The translations under genes and the position numbers were made by a program. Of a stretch of DNA of 64,000 bases, positions 44,373 through 52,917 are shown piece by piece; the first letter of the stretch is position 1; each line of letters begins with the position of its first letter. The stretch is from assembly GCA_964562455.1 (NCBI GenBank), contig CAZLTN010000005.1:47953-111952 (forward strand), given 5' to 3'. Below the pieces are notes generated by a model. It saw only the letters and a list, made by a program, of their open reading frames with translations. It was not told where the DNA came from and ran no database searches. The stretch comes from Ravibacter sp964562455. GTDB lineage: Bacteria > Bacteroidota > Bacteroidia > Cytophagales > Spirosomataceae.

Positions 44373-45008
44373 TCAGACACTAAACGACGCAGCAACCGGA
44401 AGCTGGGAAAAAAGCTTCCGTACCAGCTCATCCCGCAATACTTCCTCCCATTCTTTTTTAAGGATACTGAAAACATAACAATCGCGCCTGGCAGCTCCCG
44501 GGTTGGGGCCACAACCTCTCAGACGCCCTTCCAGCGTACAGCCCAGTCGCTTGAGCGCCTCTATTCCTGTTTCATTATCTACATCAGCCCGGAATTCCAC
44601 GCGCTCCATCTGCATAACCGTAAAGGCAAAATCGAGTAAAAGCAGTTTGCAATGTTTATTGAGGGCTGTTCCCCGGAATCGTTTCCCATACCAGGTATAC
44701 CCGAGCTGTGTGCATTGGGTATCCCGGTGAATTTCGCAAAAGCGGGTGGATCCGGCATATGACTGAGTAGTTTTGTCGAACACAATAAAGGCATATTGCT
44801 TCTTCAGGCTCCGCGCTCTGACGGCGTTGTCTATATACCGGGCCATATTATCAGCCCCGGCCGCCGAAATCAGCGCATAGCGCCAAAGATTGGGTTCATT
44901 GCATGCGTACTCGAGAAGATTCTCCGCATCGGGGAGCTCAACCGGGCGTAGCAGGACATAGTCATTTTCCAGTACGTAATCACGGGTAAATCTGAAGTTT
45001 CCGGACAT
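44373..45008 (-). CDS. GNAT-family N-acetyltransferase (RimJ/RimL-like)
   Basis: 211-residue acetyltransferase 3 type protein. The N-terminal beta-strand and substrate loop appear as DYVLLRPVELPDAENLLEYA, the acetyl-CoA region as YTWYGKRFRGTALNKHCKLLLLDFAF, and the conserved VEFRADVDNETGIEALKRLGCTLEGRLRG near the end. Such enzymes acetylate ribosomal-protein N-termini, amino acids or small molecules. It converges on the A-T-TE gene 16 bp away, which makes a link possible but not shown. Confidence 0.88.
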   Translation of the reverse strand: MSGNFRFTRDYVLENDYVLLRPVELPDAENLLEYACNEPNLWRYALISAAGADNMARYIDNAVRARSLKKQYAFIVFDKTTQSYAGSTRFCEIHRDTQCTQLGYTWYGKRFRGTALNKHCKLLLLDFAFTVMQMERVEFRADVDNETGIEALKRLGCTLEGRLRGCGPNPGAARRDCYVFSILKKEWEEVLRDELVRKLFSQLPVAASFSV

Positions 45009-45337
45009 TGTTTTATTAAGGTTAAGGCACTAACAGAGAGAGAAATACCAGGGCAAAACGGGGCCAATATTTATTACGCAACTTTACTGGAAAATTTTCA
45101 AAGAACCTAGCTCCCGGAAGCCCGGAGCAGAGTATTTAGTTAAAGGTCCGGCTGCGCGGTTTTATTTTGAGGGATTTCTCCCGGTTCTTAAGAGAGACCG
45201 GCACCAAAAGTTCTGTCCGCTACCTGTCTTAATTTCGGACATATTAGCTTGAAAACTAAGATTCTTTTTTTCTTAACACTATTTCATTATATTTCATCGA
45301 CCACCATTGTACAAGGAGTAGCCACCAAGACAATAAT
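45009..45337. other. Intergenic region at the edge of the AT-rich island
   Basis: 329 bp without a credible ORF. Base composition shifts to AT-rich within this stretch, marking the left boundary of the island. Only short inverted repeats (for example CCGGTTCTTAAG with partners nearby) are seen. Confidence 0.4.
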
Positions 45338-46114
45338 TCACAAATCAATGGATTCCATTAAATTCGAATCAAACATCTCACTAAATTTACTCATATAGAT
45401 TTCATCTCCCATTGAAGGGCCGCAGCCTAAACATATAGCGCTATCTAATGAGTGAGGTAGTTTAACGAGCTCGGTAGTATTCCAGTGAATTCGTAATTGT
45501 ATTAAATCATTATTCTTTACTCCTAATTCTCCTATATTTCTTTCAATATTATAATCATCATAGTCTTCATTGTTGACTACAAGTATCCAATTAGCCTGCG
45601 GTATTCTACCTGCAATATTATATGTATCTAAGTTATAGCTAACATAGTTCTGAAAATCAAAATGATTCATTAGCGCCGACCTTAGTTGTTTTAAAGTAGT
45701 ATTCCTTGATACATTTATTAGCATATCGATGTTCCACTTCTTGGATACATATCGTAGTTTAACTGCGGAATCAGGAGGATTGAGACTAAAGCTATTAATT
45801 TTTTTCTCTAAATCCTTTATTGGATAAAACTTTGTAAACCCTTCCTCCATATTTGGTAAATTCTTCTCATAAGAAGAATCTTCATACTTTTCGACAAATT
45901 TCAGCAGTACCCATGATGCAATCCCTATAAGACCGAGTATAAAAGAGAAGATCACAACCTTATTAATTATATTATAAGACTGTGATTTCTTAAGTTCCGG
46001 AAATATTTTTAAGCCAATCACATCCCTAAATACGAATACAATCAACCCAAAAGCTATGCCGGCTATACCGGCTATTTTCCCTAATATCTCGAAAAGTTGT
46101 TCAGTCATATACAA
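45338..46114 (-). CDS. Two-TM protein with possible ubiquitin-like C-terminal domain
   Basis: 258 residues in AT-rich DNA. Two N-terminal membrane helices (about 12-30 and 53-72) enclose FRDVIGLKIFPELKKSQSYN, a recurring anchor module in Bacteroidota proteins as far as I recall. After a linker, residues about 127-212 suggest a beta-grasp: strand MLINVSRN, helix TLKQLRSALMNHF, then NWILVVNN, and NIGELGVKNNDLIQLRIHW, close to the ELGVxxxDxIxLxI ending of ubiquitin-like domains. A Cys-containing tail (CLGCGPSMGDEIY) follows. Family not recognised; fold assignment is by eye only. Confidence 0.6.
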   Translation of the reverse strand: MYMTEQLFEILGKIAGIAGIAFGLIVFVFRDVIGLKIFPELKKSQSYNIINKVVIFSFILGLIGIASWVLLKFVEKYEDSSYEKNLPNMEEGFTKFYPIKDLEKKINSFSLNPPDSAVKLRYVSKKWNIDMLINVSRNTTLKQLRSALMNHFDFQNYVSYNLDTYNIAGRIPQANWILVVNNEDYDDYNIERNIGELGVKNNDLIQLRIHWNTTELVKLPHSLDSAICLGCGPSMGDEIYMSKFSEMFDSNLMESIDL

Positions 46115-46693
46115 AGAGGGTCAATGTCAATAATAATCTTAAGCGTGATTAGTTACTTTTCTACTGCCTCACCTCTCTCTATCCCTCATCTTTAGTCTTC
46201 CAAGGGTCAGACTGACAATGGATACATCCTTTGCCAAGATTTAAGCCTCTCCCTCACTGATTTGCTTTGTGTCTATTCCCACGAGGTATCATGATCACTG
46301 TTTACCGCTATTGATAACGACAGAACGCAGGCAAAAAGATGTTTTTCTATTGTAGATCTATCTTCATCTATTTGAATTAGTAGCACTACGGAGAACTATC
46401 TATCTTTTTTTTGCTATTTCCGGCTCAGTAAGAGAAAATTCGATAAACTTCATACTCATTTTGTTCTCTCAGGTTTTCCTTTGTTTTAAAGATGAAATAT
46501 AAGAAAAATTAAAGTTGTGATTAGCGTAATCGCGCCTCCGACAGCAGTCACCAATAAAAGTAGGTAGAGTTAGCTAGTACTCCGGCTTCTTGACTTGAAT
46601 TTGAGCAGCACATAAGCAATCTTACAGAAAAAAATGCTCCTAATAATATTCAAATTTATCCCGGATCGTCACTACATGTGAATAGTTTATAAA
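46115..46693. other. AT-rich intergenic region without an intact gene
   Basis: 579 bp, low GC. On the minus strand 46486-46620 can be read as a hydrophobic stretch (LYLLLLVTAVGGAITLITTL) preceded, after an in-frame TAA, by IAYVLLKFKSRSRSTS. It may be a decayed small membrane protein. Nothing else is recognisable. Confidence 0.35.
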
Positions 46694-47233
46694 TTGTTAA
46701 TAATTTTCAGTCAAAAAAAGAGACTTCGCAGGATAGTTTCCTTTAATAGGGCCCTTATATGTTTTGGATTGGGAGAGTCACAAGTGCAATTGACCAGGCA
46801 AATAGTTGAGACTACGGCTGCGATTAAAGTTTTCATTATTGATAGTGTTTTAGATTATTCACCCTTTAGTAGTCGGGAAATTGAAATCTCGGGTAACAGT
46901 TTCTTAAGAGAAATAAAACCAATCTTATTTTCGGGCCCGATGGTCCGCGCACGAATCCAACAACTCATCCTTCGTTTCAAAAACAGCATGGGTGATACTT
47001 ACCAAACCCAAGACAGGCTGACGCTGATAAGTTTAGAAAATTATGAAATAGCACGCCTTCTAAAGGGTGAGAAAATTTATCCCAAAATCAATTACCACAG
47101 ATTGGAGCTCTATTCGCTAATGATAATGTTGAAGGCTGCTGCTGGATCTCAGGACGATATAGATATGGCACCCATGAGGGCGCAATTTCAGGCAGAAGCG
47201 GATTTATTTATCAAAAAAGAAGGATCAAAATAA
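46694..47233 (+). CDS. Hypothetical protein in AT-rich island, start uncertain
   Basis: 179 residues if begun at TTG 46694, the first start after an in-frame stop. No ATG lies near, so the true N-terminus may be lost or later. The body is mostly helical and soluble: RQIVETTAAIKVFIIDSVLDY, then RIQQLILRFKNSM, and RLELYSLMIMLKAAAGSQDD, with a charged tail. I do not recognise a family. Could be a remnant. Low GC matches the neighbouring island genes. Confidence 0.45.
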   Translation: MLIIFSQKKRLRRIVSFNRALICFGLGESQVQLTRQIVETTAAIKVFIIDSVLDYSPFSSREIEISGNSFLREIKPILFSGPMVRARIQQLILRFKNSMGDTYQTQDRLTLISLENYEIARLLKGEKIYPKINYHRLELYSLMIMLKAAAGSQDDIDMAPMRAQFQAEADLFIKKEGSK

Positions 47234-47240
47234 AAGAGAA

Positions 47241-47392
47241 TCATTCTCCTACAATCTTCCATTCGGTGCCGTTATACGCTATTGTTATGACACTACCGCC
47301 AGGGAGCTGCCGATTTAGGGAGTCCCTAAGCCACTCCTTCTCTTAAGATAAAGAGTACTCTGAAACCATCTGCTAACCTAATCGCAAAAAAA
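47241..47392 (-). pseudogene. Frameshifted remnant of an unknown gene
   Basis: On the minus strand one frame reads AIRLADGFRVLFILREGVA then a stop, and a second frame, overlapping at that point, reads KEWLRDSLNRQLPGGSVIT then IAYNGTEWKIVGE and a TGA at 47243-47241. The two together look like the C-terminus of a real protein broken by one frameshift. No start is present; the upstream part is replaced by the toxin gene. Family not recognised. Confidence 0.45.
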
Positions 47393-47401
47393 TAAAAAGC
47401 C

Positions 47402-47794
47402 TTATTCCTCCCAGGGATTTACGAAACCTAGCCCTTTTATATTTTCAAAATCTCTGGTATTACGCGTAATCAGTATAAGCTCATAAATCAAAGCAGTGGC
47501 GGCAATGATCGCATCGGGAAGTTTGATTTTGTATTGCCTGCGTATATCAGCCGTTTTAAGCTTGATAGAGCGTTCCAGCTCAATAACTAAGGCATCATTA
47601 ATAAAATCATGAAGTACCTCTAAATCTTTTTCGGAAGCTGTTTTCCAACAAAGCAGTTCAATCTCTGTAATAGTGGAAATACAAGGCCGGGCCTCTTTGA
47701 GTAAATTATCAATAAATTCTTCGGCCGTAGGTGGGAATTGCTGCTGCAAATAGTAGATGACCGTATTAGTATCCCAGATGTACTTTATTCCCAT
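47402..47794 (-). CDS. PIN-domain toxin, VapC-type
   Basis: 130-residue PIN-domain ribonuclease, the toxin of a type II toxin-antitoxin pair. The four acidic active-site residues are visible: Asp8 in YIWDTNTVIYYL, Glu44 in STITEIELLCW, Asp94 in KLPDAIIAATALI and Asp115 in ITRNTRDFENI. VapC toxins cut tRNA or rRNA; the target here is unknown. Its start overlaps the antitoxin gene by 10 bp. Confidence 0.9.
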   Translation of the reverse strand: MGIKYIWDTNTVIYYLQQQFPPTAEEFIDNLLKEARPCISTITEIELLCWKTASEKDLEVLHDFINDALVIELERSIKLKTADIRRQYKIKLPDAIIAATALIYELILITRNTRDFENIKGLGFVNPWEE

Positions 47795-47991
47795 CCGTCA
47801 CGCAGTTCATCAAGCTGGCCGTTAATATCAGCAAGTGGTTGTTTGGACATTGCCCCTTTATAACGCTCAGCCCAATTACTGGTAATAGGATCTACTTTTT
47901 CTTTATGCAAACGGATAAGCTGCAGGAGCTCGAGGTCCTGCAGGAGCTTCATGGCCTTGTCGTTGATAATATCTATTGTTACGGTCTTCAT
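47785..47991 (-). CDS. Antitoxin of the PIN-domain pair
   Basis: 68 residues from ATG 47991 (MKTVTIDIINDKAMKLLQDLELLQLI); the frame opens earlier at 48054 but that extension does not resemble an antitoxin. N-terminal strand and helix are typical of short Bacteroidota antitoxins paired with PIN toxins; the C-terminus (DINGQLDELRDGWE) should bind and block the toxin. Placed before and overlapping the toxin, so translation is coupled and the pair should be autoregulated. Confidence 0.82.
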   Translation of the reverse strand: MKTVTIDIINDKAMKLLQDLELLQLIRLHKEKVDPITSNWAERYKGAMSKQPLADINGQLDELRDGWE

Positions 47992-48110
47992 AATCCTCTG
48001 TTTAAAGAAGAATTTTGAGAACCTACCCAAATTTGATATTTCTCGGAAAAGCAAAAACCCGCAAATCTTTTTATTCGCAGGCCTTTGTCAAATTTCAATA
48101 TCGATTCTCG

Positions 48111-48184
48111 TGGTCTCGTAGGGATTCGAACCCCAAACCTTCTGATCCGTAGTCAGATGCTCTATCCAATTGAGCTACGAAACC
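48111..48184 (-). tRNA. tRNA-Arg (ACG)
   Basis: On the minus strand: acceptor GGTTTCG/CGAGACC, D-arm TAGCTCAATTGGATAGAGC, anticodon stem TCTGA/TCAGA with loop CTACGGA (anticodon ACG, read as ICG), T-arm with GGTTCGAATCC. Discriminator A. CCA is not encoded, unlike the tRNA-Phe gene in this window. Confidence 0.96.
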
Positions 48185-48269
48185 TTGTATCCCGAAATGG
48201 CAAGCTACTGGTACTGCCGTCAAATCGGACTGCAAACATAGAAAAACAAAGTAGAATTGCCAAAAAAAA

Positions 48270-48908
48270 TCACAAAAATAAGAGCGCGCCCGCTCCGCAT
48301 GTCAGGAACCCCAGCAAAAAACCGGCCAGGACTTCATTCATACTATGAGCATTAAGCTGCAGCCGGGAAGATGCAACCCATCCTGAAATAATCAGCGCCA
48401 GAAGAAAAGGGGAGAGAAGCGAAGCATCGCCCAGCTTTAGCAAGCCGGCCATCAAAAATCCGGTCACTCCGCCAATTCCTGTCATATGCGCACTGATCTG
48501 CCAGAAGAAGCTTATGATCCCCACCAGCACAATAGAAACGGTAATACTTCCCAACACTACCCTTAAAACCGGGGCAATCTCAGCTACCTGGCCAAACTTC
48601 CAGCCGAAAAAATAGGTGGCGGCCATATATACCACTACGGTCAGCCAGAAAGGATATCTCCTGTCTTCCAGCTTCCTTAGCGTGATATCTTCTACGAATT
48701 TAAGCTGTACCATCCCGTATACGCCCAAAACCGGGATAATAAAAGTATAGATACAAATGACCAGGAGCAGTATCCCCCGGGAACCGGGCGGTAAAAAATC
48801 AAGGCCCGTCCCGTGAGGTATAAAGTAAAACAATACCCCAAGCAGGTAAGTGGGCATAAGCAAAGGATGGAAAAGATACGACAGGAGCTTAGCTACCGGA
48901 GTATTCAC
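48270..48908 (-). CDS. PAP2-superfamily-like integral membrane protein
   Basis: About 212 residues from GTG 48908 (VNTPVAKLLSYLFHPLLMPT); the frame is open to 49049. About six membrane helices. The region SAHMTGIGGVTGFLMAG and the final NAHSMNEVLAGFLLGF resemble the second and third PAP2 phosphatase motifs, but the usual Asp is Glu and the PSGH core is altered. Likely a divergent, perhaps inactive, member. Adjacent to tRNA-Arg and divergent from asnS. Confidence 0.72.
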   Translation of the reverse strand: MNTPVAKLLSYLFHPLLMPTYLLGVLFYFIPHGTGLDFLPPGSRGILLLVICIYTFIIPVLGVYGMVQLKFVEDITLRKLEDRRYPFWLTVVVYMAATYFFGWKFGQVAEIAPVLRVVLGSITVSIVLVGIISFFWQISAHMTGIGGVTGFLMAGLLKLGDASLLSPFLLALIISGWVASSRLQLNAHSMNEVLAGFLLGFLTCGAGALLFL

Positions 48909-49129
48909 TTTATTTGACAACAGATTATAGTAACTTACTCGAAAAACGAACCAAATATCACTATATCCTTCCGCAAGACAAGCGTACCTGCTGCTTTTTA
49001 AACCAGTACGCCTTATCGCTTTAATAATCCGTTTGCCGATCCGTGACAATCCGGAGTTGAATGCGTATTTTTGCCGCTTAACTTCGTCGACACCTTTGTA
49101 TTGCGAAGTATAATTAATCTATTCAGTGT

Positions 49130-50566
49130 ATGTCAAGGTTACAGATCAAGGATTTATTAAAGCTCGAGCCATCGGAGCAAATCGTAACAGCAAAAGGCTG
49201 GGTACGCACAAAAAGAGAGAGTAAAAATGCGGTATTCATTTCCCTGAATGATGGATCGACTATTCACAATATACAGGCTGTAGCAGAACCGGGACAGATC
49301 CCCGAACCGACGCTCAGGCTTTGCACTACGGGAGCCTGCCTGAAAATCACCGGAACTCTCATACCTTCTCAGGGATCGGGCCAGGCAGTTGAGATCAGGA
49401 TTTCGGAAGTACATGTTTACGGGGCCGCCGATCCGGAAGAATATCCTTTACAACCCAAGAAACATTCCCTGGAGTTCCTGCGGGAAATCGGGCATCTGAG
49501 GCCCAGAACCAACACTTTTTCCGCTATCCTCAGGATCAGGCATACGCTCGCCTATGCCGTTCATAAATTCTACAACGACAACGGGTTCTTTTACCTGCAT
49601 ACGCCTATTATAACGGCTTCCGATGCGGAAGGCGCCGGCGAAATGTTCCGCGTCACCACGCTCGACGCTGCTAATCCGCCGCGTAGCGAGGATGGAAGAA
49701 TAGATTTTTCGCAGGATTTTTTCGGAAGAGAGGCTAACCTAACCGTTTCCGGGCAATTGGAAGGAGAGCTGGGAGCCCTTGCACTTTCTAAAATATATAC
49801 TTTCGGCCCCACTTTCCGGGCTGAAAACTCGAATACCACAAGGCACCTTGCAGAGTTCTGGATGATCGAGCCCGAGATGGCATTTTACGAGCTAAAAGAC
49901 AATATGGATCTTGCAGAGGAGTTTGTCAAATACGTGATAGGCTACGCAATGGAAAACTGCAAGGACGACCTCGATTTCCTGGAAAAAAGACAACTCGAAG
50001 AAGAGAAAAACAAGCCTCAGAACGAGCGTTCCATTCCCCTGCGCGAGAAGCTGAACTTCATCGTGGCTCAGCCTTTCGAGAGGCTCACCTATACGGAAGC
50101 AGTCGATATCCTTCTGCAATCGAAGCCCCATAAAGAGAAGAAATTCCAGTTTCCCGTCGAATGGGGAATCGATCTGCAAAGCGAACACGAAAGGTACCTG
50201 GTGGAAAAACATTTCAAAAAACCCGTTATCCTCACCAACTACCCCAAAGAGATTAAATCCTTTTACATGAAGCTCAATGAGGATGGAAAGACGGTCAGAG
50301 CTATGGACGTACTTTTTCCCGGCATAGGCGAGATAATCGGAGGCAGCCAGCGTGAAGAAGACTATGACAAGCTCCTGGGCCGGGTCAAAGAAATAGGCAT
50401 AGACCCCGAAAACCTGTGGTGGTTCCTCGAAACGCGTAAGTTCGGCACAGCACCACATTCAGGATTCGGACTGGGCTTCGAACGGCTCGTGCTATTCGTG
50501 ACCGGCATGTCCAATATCAGGGATGTCATACCTTTCCCGAGATACCCGAAAAGCGCGGAATTCTGA
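49130..50566 (+). CDS. asnS: Asparaginyl-tRNA synthetase
   Basis: 478-residue class IIb synthetase charging tRNA-Asn. The N-terminal OB-fold anticodon domain contains VTAKGWVRTKRESKNAVFISLNDGS-type sequence. Class II motifs: motif 2 TFRAENSNTTRHLAEFWMIEPE, motif 3 GFGLGFERLVLFVTGMSNIRDVIPFPR. Full length. A TATTTTTG box (49066-49073) lies 57 nt before the ATG. Followed by a long inverted repeat that separates it from the convergent htrA gene. Confidence 0.97.
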   Translation: MSRLQIKDLLKLEPSEQIVTAKGWVRTKRESKNAVFISLNDGSTIHNIQAVAEPGQIPEPTLRLCTTGACLKITGTLIPSQGSGQAVEIRISEVHVYGAADPEEYPLQPKKHSLEFLREIGHLRPRTNTFSAILRIRHTLAYAVHKFYNDNGFFYLHTPIITASDAEGAGEMFRVTTLDAANPPRSEDGRIDFSQDFFGREANLTVSGQLEGELGALALSKIYTFGPTFRAENSNTTRHLAEFWMIEPEMAFYELKDNMDLAEEFVKYVIGYAMENCKDDLDFLEKRQLEEEKNKPQNERSIPLREKLNFIVAQPFERLTYTEAVDILLQSKPHKEKKFQFPVEWGIDLQSEHERYLVEKHFKKPVILTNYPKEIKSFYMKLNEDGKTVRAMDVLFPGIGEIIGGSQREEDYDKLLGRVKEIGIDPENLWWFLETRKFGTAPHSGFGLGFERLVLFVTGMSNIRDVIPFPRYPKSAEF

Positions 50567-50571
50567 GAAAA

Positions 50572-50645
50572 TTAACCACAGAAGCACAAAGGGCACAGAG
50601 AAATAGGTATCTCTGTGCCCTTTGTCTTTGTGCTTCTGTGGTTAA
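50572..50645. repeat. Long inverted repeat (ACCACAGAAGCACAAAG type) between asnS and htrA
   Basis: Left arm TTAACCACAGAAGCACAAAG, then GGCACAGAGA; the right arm is its reverse complement with a 6-nt ACAAAG insertion, giving a stem of 30 bp with one bulge. Sequences of this purine-rich type (ACCACAGAGGCACAGAG) recur between genes in many unrelated bacteria. It lies between converging genes and may act as a two-way terminator. Confidence 0.75.
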
Positions 50646-50668
50646 ACAACAACTATCGGCTGGCTGTG

Positions 50669-52207
50669 TTACAACCTGAATCCGAAGCTGTAAACATCAT
50701 ACGGCGCATCCAGCTCAAGCCCCTCGAACTGCACCATAGTGTCTGCCTTATCTGCAAGCTCCTTTTCCAGCTCTTTCACCGAAGTTACGGCCTTACCGTT
50801 TATTTTGGTAACGATAAAACCAGCCCCTACTCCTACCCTCGCCAGTTTGCCGCCTTGCACACCGGTAATCTTCACTCCGCCTTTAATATTGTAGCGTTCA
50901 AGCTTTTTCTTCTCGGCATCGGTCAGGTTAGTGAATTGCGCGCCAAGAGATTCCATGGCCAGCGCCGATTCATCCCTTTTGATAACTCCCGCACCTCCGT
51001 CACGATTTTTAAGCGTCACGTTAAAATCTTTTTCCTTACCATCACGGTTGACGGTTACCGCGACTTTATCTCCAGGGCGGAGAAGTCCTACAGTCTGGGT
51101 CAACTCGGGAGTAGAACCGATCTTCTTGCCGTTGATCTTCACAATCACGTCACCCGGTTTAATACCCGCCTCGCCTGCAGCGCTGCTGTTTTCAGCAAGC
51201 TCCCTCACAAAAATCCCCTGCGAAACCTTAAGATCCTTTTCTTCTGCCAGCCTGTTATCCACCTCCTGCATCACAATGCCGAGGTATCCGCGCTGCGCAT
51301 TACCAAATTTGATCAGATCCGTAGATACTTTTTTAACAATGCTCGAAGGAACGGCAAAAGCATACCCTGCGTAGCTCCCGGTCGGACTGGCAATAGCGGT
51401 ATTAATACCGACAAGCTCGCCTTTCAGGTTTACCAGGGCACCGCCGCTATTACCGGGATTGACCACCGCATCGGTCTGGATAAACGACTCGATAGCATCA
51501 TTAACCTGCGGCGTATTCTGCTGGCCTCTGCCCCGCTGGCGGTTCTGAGACGAACCTATGATTCCCAGTCCACGACCTTTCGCACTCACTATCCCGGCAG
51601 TAACGGTCGACTCAAGGTTAAAGGGATTTCCCACGGCCACTACCCATTCCCCGACGCGGATCGCATCCGAATCCCCGAATGTAATAGAAGGCAGGTTCTT
51701 TGATTCCACTTTAATAACCGCGATATCCGTCGACGGGTCGGTGCCGATCAGCTTGGCTTTGAGCTTGGACTTATCGTGCAGCGTCACCTCTATATCGGTG
51801 GCGCCTTCTATAACGTGGTTGTTGGTTACGATGTACCCGTCGTTAGTTATAATCACGCCGGACCCCGTACCTTCCGACCTTCTCGGGGCCTGCTCAAAAC
51901 CTCCCATGCCATCGCCGAAAAAGTCAAACAGGTCAAAAGGAGAACTGGGACGCTGCGCGCTTTGCTGCCTCATCGAGGTCGATTTTATATGAACCACGAC
52001 CGGAGTAGACGTCTCTGCAGCTACCGTAAAATCAATGGGGCCGGGCGCTATGACTCCACCAGAGGTGAAACGAGCCAGCGGCTGGTCTGAAGCCTCCTTC
52101 AGGATCACTTCTTTCGCGTCATCCTGAATAAAGAACTTATATCCGGCCAGGGTTGTGGCACCCGAAAGAAACCCCACTAATGCGAGTACTTTCCAATTAT
52201 AATTCAT
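50669..52207 (-). CDS. HtrA/DegP-family periplasmic serine endoprotease
   Basis: 512-residue Do-like protease-chaperone for periplasmic quality control. The N-terminal hydrophobic segment WKVLALVGFLSGATTLAGY anchors or exports it. The trypsin-like domain has His131 (VTNNHVIEG), Asp161 (STDIAVIKV) and Ser254 (NPGNSGGAL). Two PDZ domains follow: GYLGIVMQ...IKPGDVIVKINGKKI and a C-terminal one with AGFIVTKINGKAVTSVKELEKEL. Neighbour of hsp20 on the same strand, so a protein-stress pair. Confidence 0.94.
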   Translation of the reverse strand: MNYNWKVLALVGFLSGATTLAGYKFFIQDDAKEVILKEASDQPLARFTSGGVIAPGPIDFTVAAETSTPVVVHIKSTSMRQQSAQRPSSPFDLFDFFGDGMGGFEQAPRRSEGTGSGVIITNDGYIVTNNHVIEGATDIEVTLHDKSKLKAKLIGTDPSTDIAVIKVESKNLPSITFGDSDAIRVGEWVVAVGNPFNLESTVTAGIVSAKGRGLGIIGSSQNRQRGRGQQNTPQVNDAIESFIQTDAVVNPGNSGGALVNLKGELVGINTAIASPTGSYAGYAFAVPSSIVKKVSTDLIKFGNAQRGYLGIVMQEVDNRLAEEKDLKVSQGIFVRELAENSSAAGEAGIKPGDVIVKINGKKIGSTPELTQTVGLLRPGDKVAVTVNRDGKEKDFNVTLKNRDGGAGVIKRDESALAMESLGAQFTNLTDAEKKKLERYNIKGGVKITGVQGGKLARVGVGAGFIVTKINGKAVTSVKELEKELADKADTMVQFEGLELDAPYDVYSFGFRL

Positions 52208-52322
52208 TTGCTATAAACAGGGTTAAATTTTTTTCTACAAAGAGAACGTACGAAAATAATAAACTATTCCCGTACGTTCCAGTTTTAACATAATTTAACT
52301 GAAAGCTAATTTGCCTTCAGTG

Positions 52323-52757
52323 TCAGGCAATCTCTATCTGACGGGGCGACGGAGCTGCAGGCAATTCTTTCTTCGGAATAGAAACGTTCAGGATCCCGGC
52401 TTCGTATGCCGCCGATATTTTCTCAGCATCAACGGTTTCAGGCAAAGTAAATGCGCGTTGAAAAGATTGATAGCTGAATTCCTTACGGCTGTATTTTTCT
52501 CCTTTTTCTTCCGATTCATTCTTTTTCTCGGCCGAGATAGTCAGCTTGTCGCCATCTACACCGATTTTGAAGTCCTCCTTCTTCAGGCCGGGCGCTGCCA
52601 GTTCAATTCTGTACCCGTTTTCTGATTCAATTACATTAACCGCCGGCTTGTTAGCGCTGTAATCGGGTACGAAAATCTGATCCAGGGTGTTCTTTCCAAA
52701 AACTGAATCAAAAAGCGTAGGATAGTAGTTACCGTTTTTTCTTACTATGGTATTCAT
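52323..52757 (-). CDS. Hsp20/alpha-crystallin small heat-shock protein
   Basis: 144-residue ATP-independent chaperone that binds unfolding proteins in the cytosol. The alpha-crystallin domain (about 38-135) is seen in KPAVNVIESENGYRIELAAPGLKKEDFKIGVDGDKLTISAE, read in parts, and the family Ala-x-x-x-Gly-Ile/Leu motif is AAYEAGILNVSIPKKE. Two palindromes lie upstream and could be regulatory. The htrA gene follows 115 bp downstream. Confidence 0.93.
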   Translation of the reverse strand: MNTIVRKNGNYYPTLFDSVFGKNTLDQIFVPDYSANKPAVNVIESENGYRIELAAPGLKKEDFKIGVDGDKLTISAEKKNESEEKGEKYSRKEFSYQSFQRAFTLPETVDAEKISAAYEAGILNVSIPKKELPAAPSPRQIEIA

Positions 52758-52811
52758 GACTTAAGTATTTTTAGCGTTTTAGATTTCCAACTCTGAAACC
52801 TGTTATTTCAA

Positions 52812-52861
52812 TTGGTATACCAACACTAAAAAGGAGTCAAAATTGCGACAATTTGTCGCAA
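52812..52861. promoter_or_regulatory. Two palindromes upstream of hsp20
   Basis: TTGGTATACCAA (52812-52823) is a perfect 12-bp palindrome; TTGCGACAATTTGTCGCAA (52843-52861) is an 8-bp inverted repeat with a 3-nt centre. They lie 55-105 nt before the hsp20 start, between it and the end of the secreted propeller gene. Possible operators; the regulator is unknown. Confidence 0.4.
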
Positions 52862-52917
52862 AAAACCGCTCTATAGCTTCAAAAAAGACATTTTGTCACC
52901 ATTTTCTTCTTAAACGC

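Noticed and set aside
48909..49049. N-terminal extension of the PAP2-like protein to 49049
   Set aside because: The extra 47 codons are polar and unlike the family; GTG 48908 precedes the typical N-terminus.
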